Shown here in pieces: positions 16,999 through 26,057 of a stretch of 64,000 bases of DNA. This stretch comes from Pseudomonadota bacterium. Lineage in GTDB: Bacteria; Desulfobacterota; Desulfovibrionia; Desulfovibrionales; Desulfovibrionaceae. Numbering within the stretch: the first letter of the stretch is position 1; each line of letters opens with the position of its first letter. The notes beneath the pieces were generated by a model. That model was not told the DNA's origin. It did not search any database and saw only the letters and a program-made list of their open reading frames with translations. Both the position numbers and the translations under genes were made by a program. Location: NCBI GenBank assembly GCA_023399375.1, contig JAEWPX010000057.1, positions 1 through 64,000 of the forward strand, in the 5' to 3' direction.

Positions 16999-17325
16999 TT
17001 ACTCGTCGGACATCCCCAGGTCGAAAGGGCGCCCTTTGGCCGCTTCCTTGAGGATGTCATTGCCGAGCACCAACTCGCCCCCCTTCTGCTTAAGTCGTTT
17101 GATCTGCTCGTCTTTGAGCGCCTCCTCGTTGCGAGGCCGGGAACGTAAGACATTCTTTGCGCCCAGAAGAAATTTATCCCGCCAATCCTTGATCTCGGCC
17201 AACGTCAGTCCATGTCGCCGAGCAGCCTCCTGGGCACTGGTTTCACCCTTGAGGAGGCCCAGGACCAACGCCATCAGGCGTTTCGACGTCCAGCACTGCA
17301 CACTGTCCTGTGATTTCTCGTCCAT
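16999..17325 (-). CDS. IS3-type transposase OrfA, orphaned
   Basis: A 108-residue helix-turn-helix OrfA of an IS3-like element (WTSKRLMALVLGLLKGETSA, then QEAARRHGLTLAEIKDWRDK). The C-terminal coiled coil KRLKQKGGELVLGNDILKEA is typical. ATG 17325 has AAGGAG 11 bases upstream. No OrfB with the DDE domain follows; sequence below 16999 is the ISL3 remnant. It is a leftover, unrelated to the IS copies at 1 and 20990. Confidence 0.75.
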   Translation of the reverse strand: MDEKSQDSVQCWTSKRLMALVLGLLKGETSAQEAARRHGLTLAEIKDWRDKFLLGAKNVLRSRPRNEEALKDEQIKRLKQKGGELVLGNDILKEAAKGRPFDLGMSDE

Positions 17326-17457
17326 GCCAGCCACTCCTTTGACCTGCTTGTCGCATGTCTTATTCGTGGCTGGCTTCAATTCCAGGGATCTGTATATTTG
17401 CACAAAATAGGTTCATTCGTGCGATTGCCAACTTAGGTACTGCGGAACATAGCCCCC

Positions 17458-18374
17458 TCAATCAAGACACTTAAAACGGATACCACTCTTCCCAGACTTT
17501 TTTACTTCATACATCAAACTGTCAGCTGCCAATAATACATCGTCAAGACTAGACACTAATGGATCACAATATACAACTCCAATACTAAAGCCAACTGGCC
17601 ACGAATGATCCTCCATTTCTAATGTTAAAATATCTCGGCTATTTTCCATCCGTTGTTTGGCAGAATTCTTACATAATCCAGGCGTCATCACAACAAATTC
17701 ATCACCACCTAACCGAGCGATAATATCTTCTTCACGAAATATTGATTTCATACAGTTTGCAACATGAATCAACAGTTCATCACCAGCCTTGTGTCCTCTC
17801 TCGTCATTAACATATTTAAAATTATCAATATCAATGTAGGCCAAGGAAATAGGTAAAAACTTTTTTTGCAAACATCTAAAATTTTATTAGCAACTTCGGA
17901 AAAGCCTTTTCTGTTATAAAGCTTGGTAAGTGGATCAGTTCTGGAGCAGAAGAATTCATACTCAGCAGCTCTTTTTATTTTTATCAAAAAATAAACTATC
18001 AAAAGAAAAACCAATGCCCTGGCAAACCTGTTAAAGAAAAAAGACACAAGAAAATCTAGACCTCTTCCCAAAATACAGTCCGTAACAATCCACACAACAA
18101 AACTTAAGGCCACCACACACATTGAACCACTGAGATCAAGATATATCCCTGACACAACCGCCGGTATTGCAAAGAAAATGTAAAATTCAAACGCAGTCCC
18201 AGTGAGGTAATCTAAATATCCTATCAACAGTACGACCAATAACAGCAAGATAAGAAAAATTTTTTTAACTATAGAACTAGGTTTCCATAAAATAACTTCA
18301 GTGATAAAAAAGTTCTCTGCCTTTTGAGGATTGTTCTTGAAGTCGTGGCTTGTCAATCCTATACGGATGGACAT
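17458..18374 (-). pseudogene. Membrane-bound diguanylate cyclase, frameshifted at an A7 run
   Basis: Two overlapping frames together encode a GGDEF enzyme that would make cyclic di-GMP. The first (from ATG 18374) has a hydrophobic N-terminus with about four membrane segments and the GGDEF lead-in TDPLTKLYNRKGF. The second (17458-17871) carries DNFKYVNDERGHKAGDELL and the catalytic RLGGDEFVV. They join if one base is added to the seven-A run (minus strand, 17861-17867), which then reads CKKKFLPISLAYIDID. The gene is clearly more A/T-rich than its neighbours. It may be a true pseudogene, phase variation at the homopolymer, or a sequencing error. Confidence 0.8.
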
Positions 18375-18501
18375 GAATTTAACCTTCAAGGAAGACCCAA
18401 TTCACAGATTCAAGACAGGACTGACCTGCACGTAACCTGCACAGTCATTTTCATACCAGTTAGACTTTGAGCACAAAAACTATGACGAACCAGAGGTGTC
18501 C

Positions 18502-18621
18502 ATGGAAATGTATCGATTTTCCAAAGAAACTTTCGGCATCCTGTGAGAGTCTGACAAGACTCCTGTGGCTCAAATTGCCCAACAACATGGTAATAACAAG
18601 CAGATGACTAACATGATGTAA
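18502..18621 (+). pseudogene. Transposase OrfA-like remnant with internal stop
   Basis: The frame from ATG 18502 reads MEMYRFSKETFGIL, a TGA at 18544-18546, then ESDKTPVAQIAQQHG, which is the start and HTH of an OrfA-type transposase. It stops at 18619-18621 after about 40 codons. The rest of the element is gone. Confidence 0.45.
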
Positions 18622-18674
18622 CAGCATTTAAGCAATATGAGCATTGACAGCGTCAAATATCAGTACCAATCATC

Positions 18675-18705
18675 GAAGCCCCGGATGCCCGGGGCTTCTT
18701 TTTCT
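18675..18705 (+). terminator. Intrinsic terminator-like hairpin, rightward
   Basis: GAAGCCCCGG (18675-18684), loop ATGC, then its perfect complement (18689-18698), followed by TTTTTC. It would stop rightward transcription, for example from the OrfA remnant, before it meets the chemoreceptor gene. Confidence 0.65.
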
Positions 18706-18768
18706 TTCTTCTAACTTTTCTGTGAGGCCCTCAGGCTGGAGGGGGGCTAACTCCCTAGCTGCCAGCAT

Positions 18769-20823
18769 CTACCGAGCATCGAGTGCGTGGGCGGTTTCCT
18801 GGTGTTGCATGTCATGGACAAGATCATAAAGATTCTTGGACTGCCCGGCCAATTTCTCGACGGCCTGGGCGGACAGTCCCATAACCTGGGCGGTTTCGCC
18901 GGATATACGGTTGATATGGTCCACGGTGCGGCCGATTTCCTCGCTGGCGGCGGACTGTTGTTCAGCTGCGGTGGCGATGGAGCGGACCTGATCGGCGGCG
19001 TCGTCGACGAGGGTGACGATGGAGGAGAGGGCCTCACCCGAGCGGCGGGCCATGTCTGTGGCGGCCTCGACGTTTTGAACGGCGCGGTCGAAACCAGCGA
19101 TATTGGCCTGGGTGACATCCTGGATACCATGGATGGCGTCGCCAACTTCGGAGGTGGCGGCCATGGTTTTTTCGGCGAGTTTGCGGACCTCGTCGGCGAC
19201 CACGGCAAAACCCCGTCCGGCCTCGCCTGCCCGAGCGGCCTCGATGGCTGCGTTTAAGGCCAGGAGGTTGGTTTGGTCGGCAATATCGGAGATGACATTC
19301 ATGATAGCGCCAATATTCTCGGCTCGGCGACCAAGATCGCCCATATCGACCTTGAGGGCCCGGGACTGTTCGGCGATGCCGCCGATACGATTGACCACCT
19401 CGCCCACGATCGAAGCGCCCTCTTCGGCTTTGCGTCTGGCTTGGTCGGTGGTTTCGGCAGCCCGGGCGGCATTTTTGGCCACTTCGAGCACTGTGGTGTT
19501 GAGTTCCACCATTGAGGTGGCCGCCTCGGAGGCCAGACGGGATTGGTCTTCAGCTCCACGGCTGGCCTGTTCGATCTGGGCGGCCAGTTGTTGGGAGGCA
19601 GAGGAGACCACTTCTACGACAGTTTCGATGCGGCCGGCGGCCTGGAGCATACCTTCGGCCTTGGCGTTTTCGGCCTGACGGCAGGCCTCGTCGGCCTTGG
19701 CCCGTTCGACCTTGGCGGCGGCGGCCTCGCTTTCGGCGGTCTGTTTGGCCCCGGCCACCTCGTCCATGCGGCGCTGGATGTCGGCGGCCATGGTGGTGAG
19801 CGCCTTGGCCAGGGTGCCGGTCTCATCTTGCTGGCTCACGTCCAGGTGGGAACCTGTTTCGCCCCTGGAAACGCTATGGGCGAATTCCACGCAACGCAGG
19901 AGCGGCCGGGTGAGCATACGCGACAGGAACAGGGACAGGACGCCAAAGACTAGCATGCCACCGAGACCGGCTAGGCCAATGGCGAGAATGATGGAGTCCC
20001 GATCCCGGAGCATGTCGGTCATGTCGATGCCCGCGAACAGCATGCCCACGACGGTGTCGCCGTTGTGCAGCGGCACGTAGGCGGTGCGATACTGCCGGCC
20101 GAAAATGACATTTTCCCCGAAATATGTCTGTCCCCGTTGCAGCACGGTGTCGACGACAGCCGGGTTGGCGATCCGGGTGCCCACGGCCCGGTGGCCGTCC
20201 TGTTCGATTGTGGTGGAAATACGGGTGTCGCCGTCGAATATGGTGGCTTCCACCCCAAGGCTCTGCTTGATGCCGTCGACCAAGGTGGAATTCCTGGTCA
20301 AATCCTGCCCCGTCATAACCACGCCGACAACCTTGCTGCCCTTTTTGACCGGGGCGTAGGCGCGGATGGAAAAGCCCACAGTGTTGCCCTTTTCCAGCAG
20401 GCATGAGGCCTCACCGGCCAGAGCGGTTTTCACACCCTCCTGGTTGCCTATACTATCTCCCGTCTTGTCATTATGCCCCCGGGCAACGACTTTGGCGGTC
20501 GCGTCGGCGAATACGACAATGTCAAGCTTGTTTTCGGAAAGGACGGACTGGGCCAACCGTTGCAAGCTGTTCGTATCACCAGCGAGGACACCCTCGATGA
20601 CGGAGGATTGCTGGGCTTGGTTTCGAGAAATGTCGAGATAGCGTTGTTTGTAGTTGGCCATTTCGCGCCTCATGACATTGCAATCCCCTAGCACGACACG
20701 TGAAACAATCTGCTCAAAGCCGTTCCTAACTGAAAAATATGCTATAATTTGAATAATCATTACGGTAGCAACAACGGAAACAGCCACAAGCCCAACAATT
20801 TTAAGTGTAATTGTAAAACGCAA
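18769..20823 (-). CDS. Methyl-accepting chemotaxis protein with periplasmic Cache domain
   Basis: A 684-residue transmembrane chemoreceptor that signals to CheA/CheW. It has an N-terminal membrane helix (about residues 8-30), a periplasmic single-Cache-type sensor (about 35-275, with QDLTRNSTLVDGIKQSLGVE and HNGDTVVGMLFAGIDM), a second membrane helix (about 280-300), HAMP (about 302-355) and a cytoplasmic signalling domain. The hairpin tip reads VVADEVRKLAEKT. It ends in HALDAR without an obvious CheR/CheB pentapeptide. It lies inside the mobile element between IS remnants, so it is likely cargo. ATG 20823 is preceded by GGAGGAAA. Confidence 0.93.
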   Translation of the reverse strand: MRFTITLKIVGLVAVSVVATVMIIQIIAYFSVRNGFEQIVSRVVLGDCNVMRREMANYKQRYLDISRNQAQQSSVIEGVLAGDTNSLQRLAQSVLSENKLDIVVFADATAKVVARGHNDKTGDSIGNQEGVKTALAGEASCLLEKGNTVGFSIRAYAPVKKGSKVVGVVMTGQDLTRNSTLVDGIKQSLGVEATIFDGDTRISTTIEQDGHRAVGTRIANPAVVDTVLQRGQTYFGENVIFGRQYRTAYVPLHNGDTVVGMLFAGIDMTDMLRDRDSIILAIGLAGLGGMLVFGVLSLFLSRMLTRPLLRCVEFAHSVSRGETGSHLDVSQQDETGTLAKALTTMAADIQRRMDEVAGAKQTAESEAAAAKVERAKADEACRQAENAKAEGMLQAAGRIETVVEVVSSASQQLAAQIEQASRGAEDQSRLASEAATSMVELNTTVLEVAKNAARAAETTDQARRKAEEGASIVGEVVNRIGGIAEQSRALKVDMGDLGRRAENIGAIMNVISDIADQTNLLALNAAIEAARAGEAGRGFAVVADEVRKLAEKTMAATSEVGDAIHGIQDVTQANIAGFDRAVQNVEAATDMARRSGEALSSIVTLVDDAADQVRSIATAAEQQSAASEEIGRTVDHINRISGETAQVMGLSAQAVEKLAGQSKNLYDLVHDMQHQETAHALDAR

Positions 20824-20893
20824 GGCAGTTTTCCTCCATTATTATTGGTTAGTTAATTGTATAACTTTATATTAAACCAGTAAATCACCTGTC

Positions 20894-20935
20894 AATAGGG
20901 CATTCTCCCAAAAAAATTTGGGAAAAAGCCCTATT
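20894..20935. repeat. Nested inverted repeat upstream of the chemoreceptor
   Basis: An outer pair AATAGGGC / GCCCTATT (20894-20901, 20928-20935) encloses an inner pair CCCAAA / TTTGGG. It lies 70 bases before the chemoreceptor start and 54 from the IS end. It could be an operator or an old terminator; no T-run follows on either strand. Confidence 0.4.
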
Positions 20936-20989
20936 TGTATGCTGCAAAAAAAACATTTTTTAGGAATTACGATAAATTATACTAAATTT

Positions 20990-22138
20990 TGTAAACCTCC
21001 CATTCTTAGTGCCAGTCGAAAGTTGAGACCTCTGGCGAGTTGATGGCGAGGTATTCGGAGGGGGTGAGGTCCCCGAGTGACTCATGGGGCCGTTGCTCGT
21101 TGTATTGCTGCAGCCAGTCCTCCACGATCTCTCTGGTATCGCACTAGTTGCTGAAAATATAGAAGTCCAGCACCTCATGGCGAAATGTGCGGTTGAGTCT
21201 TTCGATATACGAGTTCTGTGTTGGCTTGCCCGGCTGGATGAACTCCATATCCACTCCTCGTTTTTCGGCCCAATCTGCCAGGGCCACGGACACGAGTTCC
21301 GGTCCATTAGCCATTCACAGCTTCGCGGGACAGCCTCTCAAAGCAACCACTCGGTCCAGCACCCGAACGACTCTCGCAGCCGGCAATGTGGTATCCACCT
21401 TGTTGATGGCGAGAGACTCGCGATTGAAGTCGTCGAGAACGTTGAACGTATGGAAGCGTTGGCCACTCATCAGGACATCACTCATGAAGTCCACCGACCA
21501 GCATAAAGTGGCCGCCGCTGGAACGGCTAGTTTCTTGGGATTTCTCGAAGGGAGCTGCCTTTGCGGCGCAAATACAGCTTCAAAGTGCGGTACACCCGGT
21601 GCACACGCTTGTGGTTCCACATTAGTTGTTCGCGGCGCATCAACGGAAACAACTTGCCGAAGGCGAATCGCGGAAACTGCTCGGCCAGCCTGACGAGTGC
21701 TTCAATCACCAGTTCGTCGTCAGCCCCCTCGGGCTGGTAGCCGTACATAGACCTGCTCCGGCTGAAAGCTCGACAGGCACGGCGTAGGTTCAGCACATGC
21801 TCGACGTGGGCGTAGGTGACCAACTCGCGTTTGTCGGCTGGCTTCACAACTTTTTTGCGATCACATCCTTCAAAGGCCTGGTTCTCCAGGCTCAACTCGG
21901 CAAACATCTGCTTGAGACGGCTGTGCTCGGCCTCAAGATCTTTGAGGCGGCGCATATCAGACGCTTCCATGCCTCTGTATTTGGTTTTCCACTTGTAGAA
22001 CGTGGTCGCGCTGATGCCCTGTTCTCGGCAAATTTCAGCAACAGGTCGGCCTGCCTCGCCTTCCTTGAGCATCTTGACAATTTGCGTCTCAGAAAATCGA
22101 AATTTCCGCATCGTTCCCTCCTGGGGGATGGTTTGCCA
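20990..22138 (-). mobile_element. IS3-family (IS407-like) element, decayed copy
   Basis: An element of about 1.15 kb with terminal sequences TGTAAACCTCCC (20990) and, inverted, TGGCAAACCATCC (ending 22138). It carries a disrupted two-frame transposase. No target duplication is seen, partly because the right flank is another IS remnant. Its last 110-130 bases match the copy at 1-126 in opposite orientation. Confidence 0.8.
21006..22111 (-). pseudogene. IS3-family transposase OrfA-OrfB, broken
   Basis: OrfA starts at ATG 22111 (MRKFRFSETQIVKMLKEGEA) with its HTH and coiled coil and runs on into the OrfB N-terminus without the usual frame change. A frameshift near 21540 leads to the DDE domain (SVDFMSDVLMSGQRFHTFNV, then DDFNRESLAI). 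Two later in-frame stops interrupt it: a TGA just before MANGPELV, and a TAG before CDTREIVEDWLQQ. The C-terminus is NEQRPHESLGDLTP. The enzyme cannot be made intact. Confidence 0.85.
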
Positions 22139-22205
22139 GAAATCTCGGTCCTTCCGGCTTTTCCGTGGGTAGGTGACCGGCTATGGTCAACCCGGGAGGG
22201 TGACC

Positions 22206-22570
22206 ATGAAGGACACGGACCTGTATTCTCGGATTCTGGGGCTGAGCGACCCGTGGTTTGTTGCTGACGTCGAGTTGAACACGGCTGGAGGCCAGGTGAA
22301 TGTCCATGTCGAACATGCTGCCGGTGTTCGATGGCGCTGTCCGACCTGTGGTCGCGAACTGGCTTGTCGGGATCATGCCGAGCCCCGGGTATGGCGTCAC
22401 CTCGATACCTGCCAGTTCAAGACCTTCCTCCATGCCCGGGTTCCGCGCGTGGAGTGCCCGGAGCACGGCGTGCTTCAGGTGAAAGTGCCTTGGGCCGAGG
22501 CCAAAGGGCGCTTCACCTTGCTCATGGAACGCTTGATCATCGATGTGTTGCGCGAGTGCGCTACAGTGGT
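22206..22570 (+). pseudogene. ISL3-family transposase, N-terminal fragment
   Basis: From ATG 22206, behind GGGAGGG, the frame encodes the zinc-binding N-terminus of ISL3 transposases (CPTCGRELACRDHAEPRVWR) and continues to LIIDVLRECATV, where similarity ends abruptly near 22570. The HTH and DDE parts are missing. The upstream 50 bases resemble 16913-16960. Confidence 0.75.
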
Positions 22571-22661
22571 CTTGACCTGCCGGAATTCTTCGGACCAGTC
22601 ATTTTTTGAGGGTGGCTCCTGGGTTTGAGTTGTTGCCGACCATCTCTACAAAGGCCATCGG

Positions 22662-22760
22662 CGACATTCTGCTCTCGACTACATGTCGTCCTTGGCTTAC
22701 GAAAGGATGCATGCTTTCGCTTCTTGAGAGTTCAAGTCAAAAAGACTCCACAAAATCGGG
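22662..22760 (+). repeat. IS-like remnant, inverted copy of 27262-27360
   Basis: About 99 bases match the reverse complement of 27262-27360 with only scattered mismatches (both contain GACATTCTGCTCTCGAC and GAGAGTTCAAGTC). Neither copy encodes a recognisable protein. They are probably the same terminal fragment of an unidentified insertion sequence. Confidence 0.6.
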
Positions 22761-22856
22761 TGAACTCCAAGCTCCACCTGGAAGCTGACGCAGAAAAGCT
22801 CCTCAGGACCGTCTTTGGCGAAGTCGATTGATCGGTCTCACGACCTCTCACCCAAC

Positions 22857-23186
22857 TCATTCAAACAATTCGGCATGGGTGCCCGCGCGAACAAAAACAA
22901 TCAGGCTGCTGGAGGATGCTTCCGCGAGTCGGTAGACAAGCAGAAAATCTCCGCCGACGTGACATTCGCGATATCCCTCCCAATTGCCTACGAGTGGGTG
23001 ATCGGACCATTCAGGTGCGAGCGGCCCGTCATTGGCAATCAGTAACAGCATGACTTCCTTGAGTCGCCGCATATCGTATCGGCCTGAACGCTCTAACCGC
23101 TTCCAATCTTTGAGGAAGGGCTTCGTATAATCGGCCGCCCTCGGCAGTGGAGCCCGTTTACTGCTGGCCGGCTTCTTCGATGGCAT
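22857..23186 (-). CDS. yafQ: YafQ-family mRNA interferase toxin
   Basis: A 109-residue RelE-superfamily toxin of the YafQ type, which cuts mRNA on the ribosome. The C-terminal half has the family pattern DHPLVGNWEGYRECHVGGDF and VFVRAGTHAELFE, including the catalytic-type histidines and aspartate. ATG 23186 was chosen: GAGGAAG lies six bases upstream and the start overlaps the antitoxin by 29 bases. A longer N-terminus would lie wholly inside the antitoxin gene. Confidence 0.85.
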   Translation of the reverse strand: MPSKKPASSKRAPLPRAADYTKPFLKDWKRLERSGRYDMRRLKEVMLLLIANDGPLAPEWSDHPLVGNWEGYRECHVGGDFLLVYRLAEASSSSLIVFVRAGTHAELFE

Positions 23187-23436
23187 TGAACACTTCCTCA
23201 GCACTCTGGAAACGCACGCGGCGAGTCTTAACAATGTCCTCAGCTTCGGCCATCGCAGCGCGGGTCGTGGCATTTGGTGCCTTCAACTCGAACGGCAGCT
23301 GTTTCTCGGCGGCGACCCGCACCAGCAGGACGCGGACGGCGTCGGAAATGGAAAGGCCCATCGTGGCAAGAGTTTCCGCCGCCTGAGCCTTGACGTTTTC
23401 ATCCACGCGGACGTGGACCATTGATGTGGCAGCCAT
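23158..23436 (-). CDS. dinJ: RelB/DinJ-family antitoxin
   Basis: A 92-residue antitoxin with an N-terminal ribbon-helix-helix (SMVHVRVDENVKAQAAETLA, then LGLSISDAVRVLL-like sequence, written here as TMGLSISDAVRVLLVRVAAE) and a toxin-binding C-terminus. ATG 23436 follows a strong AAGGAGG. It is first in a two-gene operon with the YafQ-like toxin, the normal order. It would neutralise the toxin and repress the operon. Confidence 0.88.
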   Translation of the reverse strand: MAATSMVHVRVDENVKAQAAETLATMGLSISDAVRVLLVRVAAEKQLPFELKAPNATTRAAMAEAEDIVKTRRVRFQSAEEVFNAIEEAGQQ

Positions 23437-24055
23437 GGCGACCTCCTTTTTCTGAGATACAATGTAACTCATCATCACAGGCAAGGCAACCCGATCTGTC
23501 AACGGATCTTCGAAGTACTCTTCACGCAGGCCATACGTGTTCTCATCCTTGGCGGCTTAAGCCGCTATCTGAGTTATGCTGCCGATGGGGTCAGTCGTGT
23601 CCAAGACTGCTCCCCCGTCGAAGCCGATCCCATAGCCGTGTCCCTCGCGCTCTGGATGCGCTCTCTTATCCCTCCTGTTTCTTTTCGGCACCGTTCAGGC
23701 TGCCTTGCTGGAGACAGGAAAGACCTAGCCGAGCTGCATGCTGGCGCTTCTCCGGCAGTACAAGCAGGAAATTTCAGCTTTTCAACCAAGCGGAAGCTTG
23801 CCAAGGAATTTGGCCGAGACAGCTATTAAAAATATCTCTAATAATTCGAAATAATTATCTGTCAAAATATTTCTCGCTAGGCTGGCCGCAAGCTGGCTGT
23901 CTTGCTTCTCCTGCTTGAGCTCACCATTACACTCCGAGATATAGAAGAAAAATTTTTCTTGTCATACAAAGGAATTTCCTTCATAAATTTCGCGTTGCCC
24001 ACGGTTGCTGGCTGGCGACGGAGCCCCGGGCTGGCCAGCCAATAATGGAGGGAAT
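23437..24055. other. 619-base stretch without a convincing gene
   Basis: No frame here has family similarity or a good start. The only clear signal is the palindrome AAGGAATTTCCTT at 23969-23981, about 75 bases before the excisionase gene. It probably holds the promoters of xis (rightward) and the toxin-antitoxin operon (leftward). Confidence 0.5.
23969..23981. promoter_or_regulatory. GGAATTTCC palindrome, site 4 (xis promoter region)
   Basis: The complete palindrome-like AAGGAATTTCCTT lies 75 bases before the excisionase start, 8 kb from the other three sites at the traK end. A shared regulator of excision and transfer is inferred. Confidence 0.5.
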
Positions 24056-24334
24056 ATGCAGCTCACACAGGATGATATCGCTCAAGCTATGGATGCCACT
24101 TTATCCAAATTGTTAGCGCCTGTTGCTGAAATAGAAGTTCTCAGACGAAAAGAATTTCTGACTGAAGAGGAGGCGGCAAAGCTTTTCTCCATGTCCGCCG
24201 CGACTCTCAAGACCAAGAGGTGTCGCGGCGGAGGACCAAGCTACATCAAGGATGGTGGACGGGTTCTCTATTCCAGGAAGTCGTTGCAGACATACCTGGA
24301 AGGCAAACGCGTCAAGACGAATGAACAGCCATAG
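24056..24334 (+). CDS. xis: Excisionase/AlpA-like DNA-binding protein
   Basis: A 92-residue protein with a winged-helix (HTH_17-type) domain: LRRKEFLTEEEAAKLFSMSA, then KRCRGGGPSYIKDGGRVLYS. This is the common recombination directionality factor beside tyrosine integrases. ATG 24056 follows GGAGG by six bases. It converges on the integrase gene with a 23-base overlap. Confidence 0.75.
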   Translation: MQLTQDDIAQAMDATLSKLLAPVAEIEVLRRKEFLTEEEAAKLFSMSAATLKTKRCRGGGPSYIKDGGRVLYSRKSLQTYLEGKRVKTNEQP

Positions 24335-25466
24335 GGGGCTTGCCATTTTGGGCCATGACCTCCACGTGGCTGATGGCCTTGCGTTTGGTGTCGGGACACA
24401 GGTGAGAATAACGTTTTGTCATTTCCAGGCTTGAATGCCCAACAAGTTCTCCAATGGTGTACAGGGGAACTCCCCGAATCGCCAGCCAACTGCAAAAGGT
24501 GTGTCGGAGGGTATGAAATACGACTTTCTGCCTGCGATCCGTCAGGCCGTCGTTGAATCCGAGGGCCTTGATCACCTTGGCAAACGTGTTGCTGGTGTCG
24601 GTCACACGCAACGGTTTGCCTTCTCTGGAGCAGAAAAGCAGCCCATCCGGAGTGGCAGGCATGACATCCTCGAATACCGGCGCGACGGCATCGGTCATGT
24701 GTGCCATGCGCGTGCCAGCCTTGGCGTCGCGCACGTGAACGACTCTGGATGGCAGATTGATGTCGCTGCCACGCAAGGACAAAATTTCCCCGATCCGCAT
24801 GCCGGTATGCAAGCTGATCATGGCCATGCGCCACCAGGACGGGCTTCTGGTTTTCAGGGCGTCGAGCAGTCGTTCCGCCTCGTCCGGAGTCAGGTATCGG
24901 ATGCGGGCGTTGTCGGCGCGGGGCATCTTGAGTCCATCGGTCGGCACAGTGCCCGAGTAGAGATTCCAAGAGATAAGTTTCCGATAGATGCGGCGAATAT
25001 CCCCCAGGATGAGGCGGGCGCTCGCCGGGGCCAACCCCTTGCCGAGCAGTTCCTGCTTGAAGGTTTCGAGAGCCAGCGGCGTAATCCGATCCAAGGGAGT
25101 GGAACTGAAGCGCGGGGCTATGTGGCAAGTATACCGACTCACCTCGTCGCGGGGGTGGGCCAGATTGGGCAACCACTTCTCCTTGAAGATGGCCCAGGCG
25201 TCGCCCATGGTCATGGCAGTTTTGCGTGTTGGGATCACCTCCCCGTGTCGAACGACTTGCACACGCTCCGATCGTTTCTCGTTGGCAAATTGGGCGGTGA
25301 ATCCTTCGGACTTCCAGCCTATTTTTTCCCAGACCTTGCGGCCGTCGGCGGTTTTGTATGTGATGTCGAAACAGATATCGGCCTTCCCGTCGCGTGGGTT
25401 TCGGCGAGTTTCGCTCTTTCGTTGGTAGACGCCCGTGAACTTTGTGCGCTCTCTTTGTCCAGCCAT
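24312..25466 (-). CDS. int: Tyrosine-type site-specific integrase
   Basis: A 384-residue phage-type integrase: an N-terminal arm-binding domain, SAM-like core-binding domain (about 90-190) and catalytic domain (about 200-360). The catalytic residues are visible: Arg in TGMRIGEIL, His and Arg in HTLRHTF, His in VGHSSL and nucleophile Tyr in TKRYSHL. It lies 161 bases from the tRNA-Thr 3'-end fragment at 25628-25673, the expected attachment site, so it probably integrates the conjugative element there. Confidence 0.93.
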   Translation of the reverse strand: MAGQRERTKFTGVYQRKSETRRNPRDGKADICFDITYKTADGRKVWEKIGWKSEGFTAQFANEKRSERVQVVRHGEVIPTRKTAMTMGDAWAIFKEKWLPNLAHPRDEVSRYTCHIAPRFSSTPLDRITPLALETFKQELLGKGLAPASARLILGDIRRIYRKLISWNLYSGTVPTDGLKMPRADNARIRYLTPDEAERLLDALKTRSPSWWRMAMISLHTGMRIGEILSLRGSDINLPSRVVHVRDAKAGTRMAHMTDAVAPVFEDVMPATPDGLLFCSREGKPLRVTDTSNTFAKVIKALGFNDGLTDRRQKVVFHTLRHTFCSWLAIRGVPLYTIGELVGHSSLEMTKRYSHLCPDTKRKAISHVEVMAQNGKPPMAVHSS

Positions 25467-25627
25467 TTTTGCTACCTTATTGATACCCTGAGATGGGAAG
25501 TAGCTACCTTATTGCTACCTAAGGGCGCAACCCCCCGCCACGCAGGACAACATATAACTACCAATAATTGTGTGCTTTTCAATCTAAATCAAAATCAAGC
25601 AACTTCCTACAACGGCTATAGCAACTT

Positions 25628-25673
25628 ATTCGTAATCAGCAGGTCAGGAGTTCGAGTCTCCTCGCTGGCTCCA
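25628..25673 (+). other. Attachment site: 3' part of tRNA-Thr(CGT)
   Basis: These 46 bases match a tRNA 3' half: the anticodon loop TTCGTAA (anticodon CGT), the T arm AGGAG-TTCGAGT-CTCCT and the ending CTGGCTCCA. The 5' half of a tRNA is absent, so this is not a functional gene but a copy left at one end of an integrated element. The integrase next door supports attL/attR identity. The intact tRNA is expected beyond the left edge of the window. Confidence 0.8.
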
Positions 25674-26057
25674 GATTTCAAGGGGTTAGGACCGATGGTC
25701 CTGGCCCCTTTTTCGTTTTTCAGCGGGCCATGCCTGTTGGTATCGTTGGCGGACCCGATTTATCCGCCATCCCCCTCCTGCCCATTTTCTCACTTTGCCC
25801 GTACGTCGGTGCTGATTTTATGAAATCGTATTGAATTTCAGCATGTTGACAATTTTGAACGATTTTGAACGCGGATTTCGTGTGGATCAGCAGTGAATTC
25901 GGCCGGATGCGTCGAATTCGTCGAAATTTGAAATTTTGGGATACGGGGCGGGTTGGGCGCGCGGGCGAAATGAGCTGGAAAAGGGCCTTTTCATCAAGTA
26001 CTTCGTTAATTCTGTTCCAAAACTCATCAAGTCCCGGGGCAACCCGCTATTATCATT
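25674..26057. other. 384-base non-coding stretch downstream of the att site
   Basis: It consists of the tRNA terminator and the rest of repeat copy 1, then about 70 bases before the convergent choloylglycine hydrolase-like gene ends. No gene is seen. Confidence 0.6.
25680..25714 (+). terminator. Terminator of the tRNA-Thr flank
   Basis: AAGGGGTTAGGACC, loop, GGTCCTGGCCCCTT followed by TTTCG form a near-perfect hairpin directly behind the tRNA 3' end. A similar, less perfect one follows the second copy (about 27604-27640). Confidence 0.75.

Larger units (their letters stand above)
18375..18768. other. 394-base stretch without an intact gene
   Basis: It holds a decayed transposase start (18502-18621) and a rightward hairpin with a T-rich tail (18675-18705). 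Nothing else is recognised. Confidence 0.5.
25628..25985 (+). repeat. Copy 1 of a ~350-bp direct repeat (tRNA-Thr 3' flank)
   Basis: This copy and 27555-27916 share the tRNA 3' end, its terminator, and several conserved blocks (for example GACAATTTTGAACGATTTTG against GACATATTTTGAACGATTTT). Divergence is substantial, so the duplication is old. Confidence 0.75.

Noticed and set aside
17855..17875. Programmed -1 frameshift in the diguanylate cyclase
   Set aside because: The zero-frame codons (TGC AAA AAA AGT) do not fit a standard X-XXY-YYZ slippery site and no stimulating structure was seen, so decay, slippage or error is more likely.
25628..25673. Functional tRNA gene
   Set aside because: Only the anticodon-loop-to-CCA half is present; no 5' acceptor or D arm.
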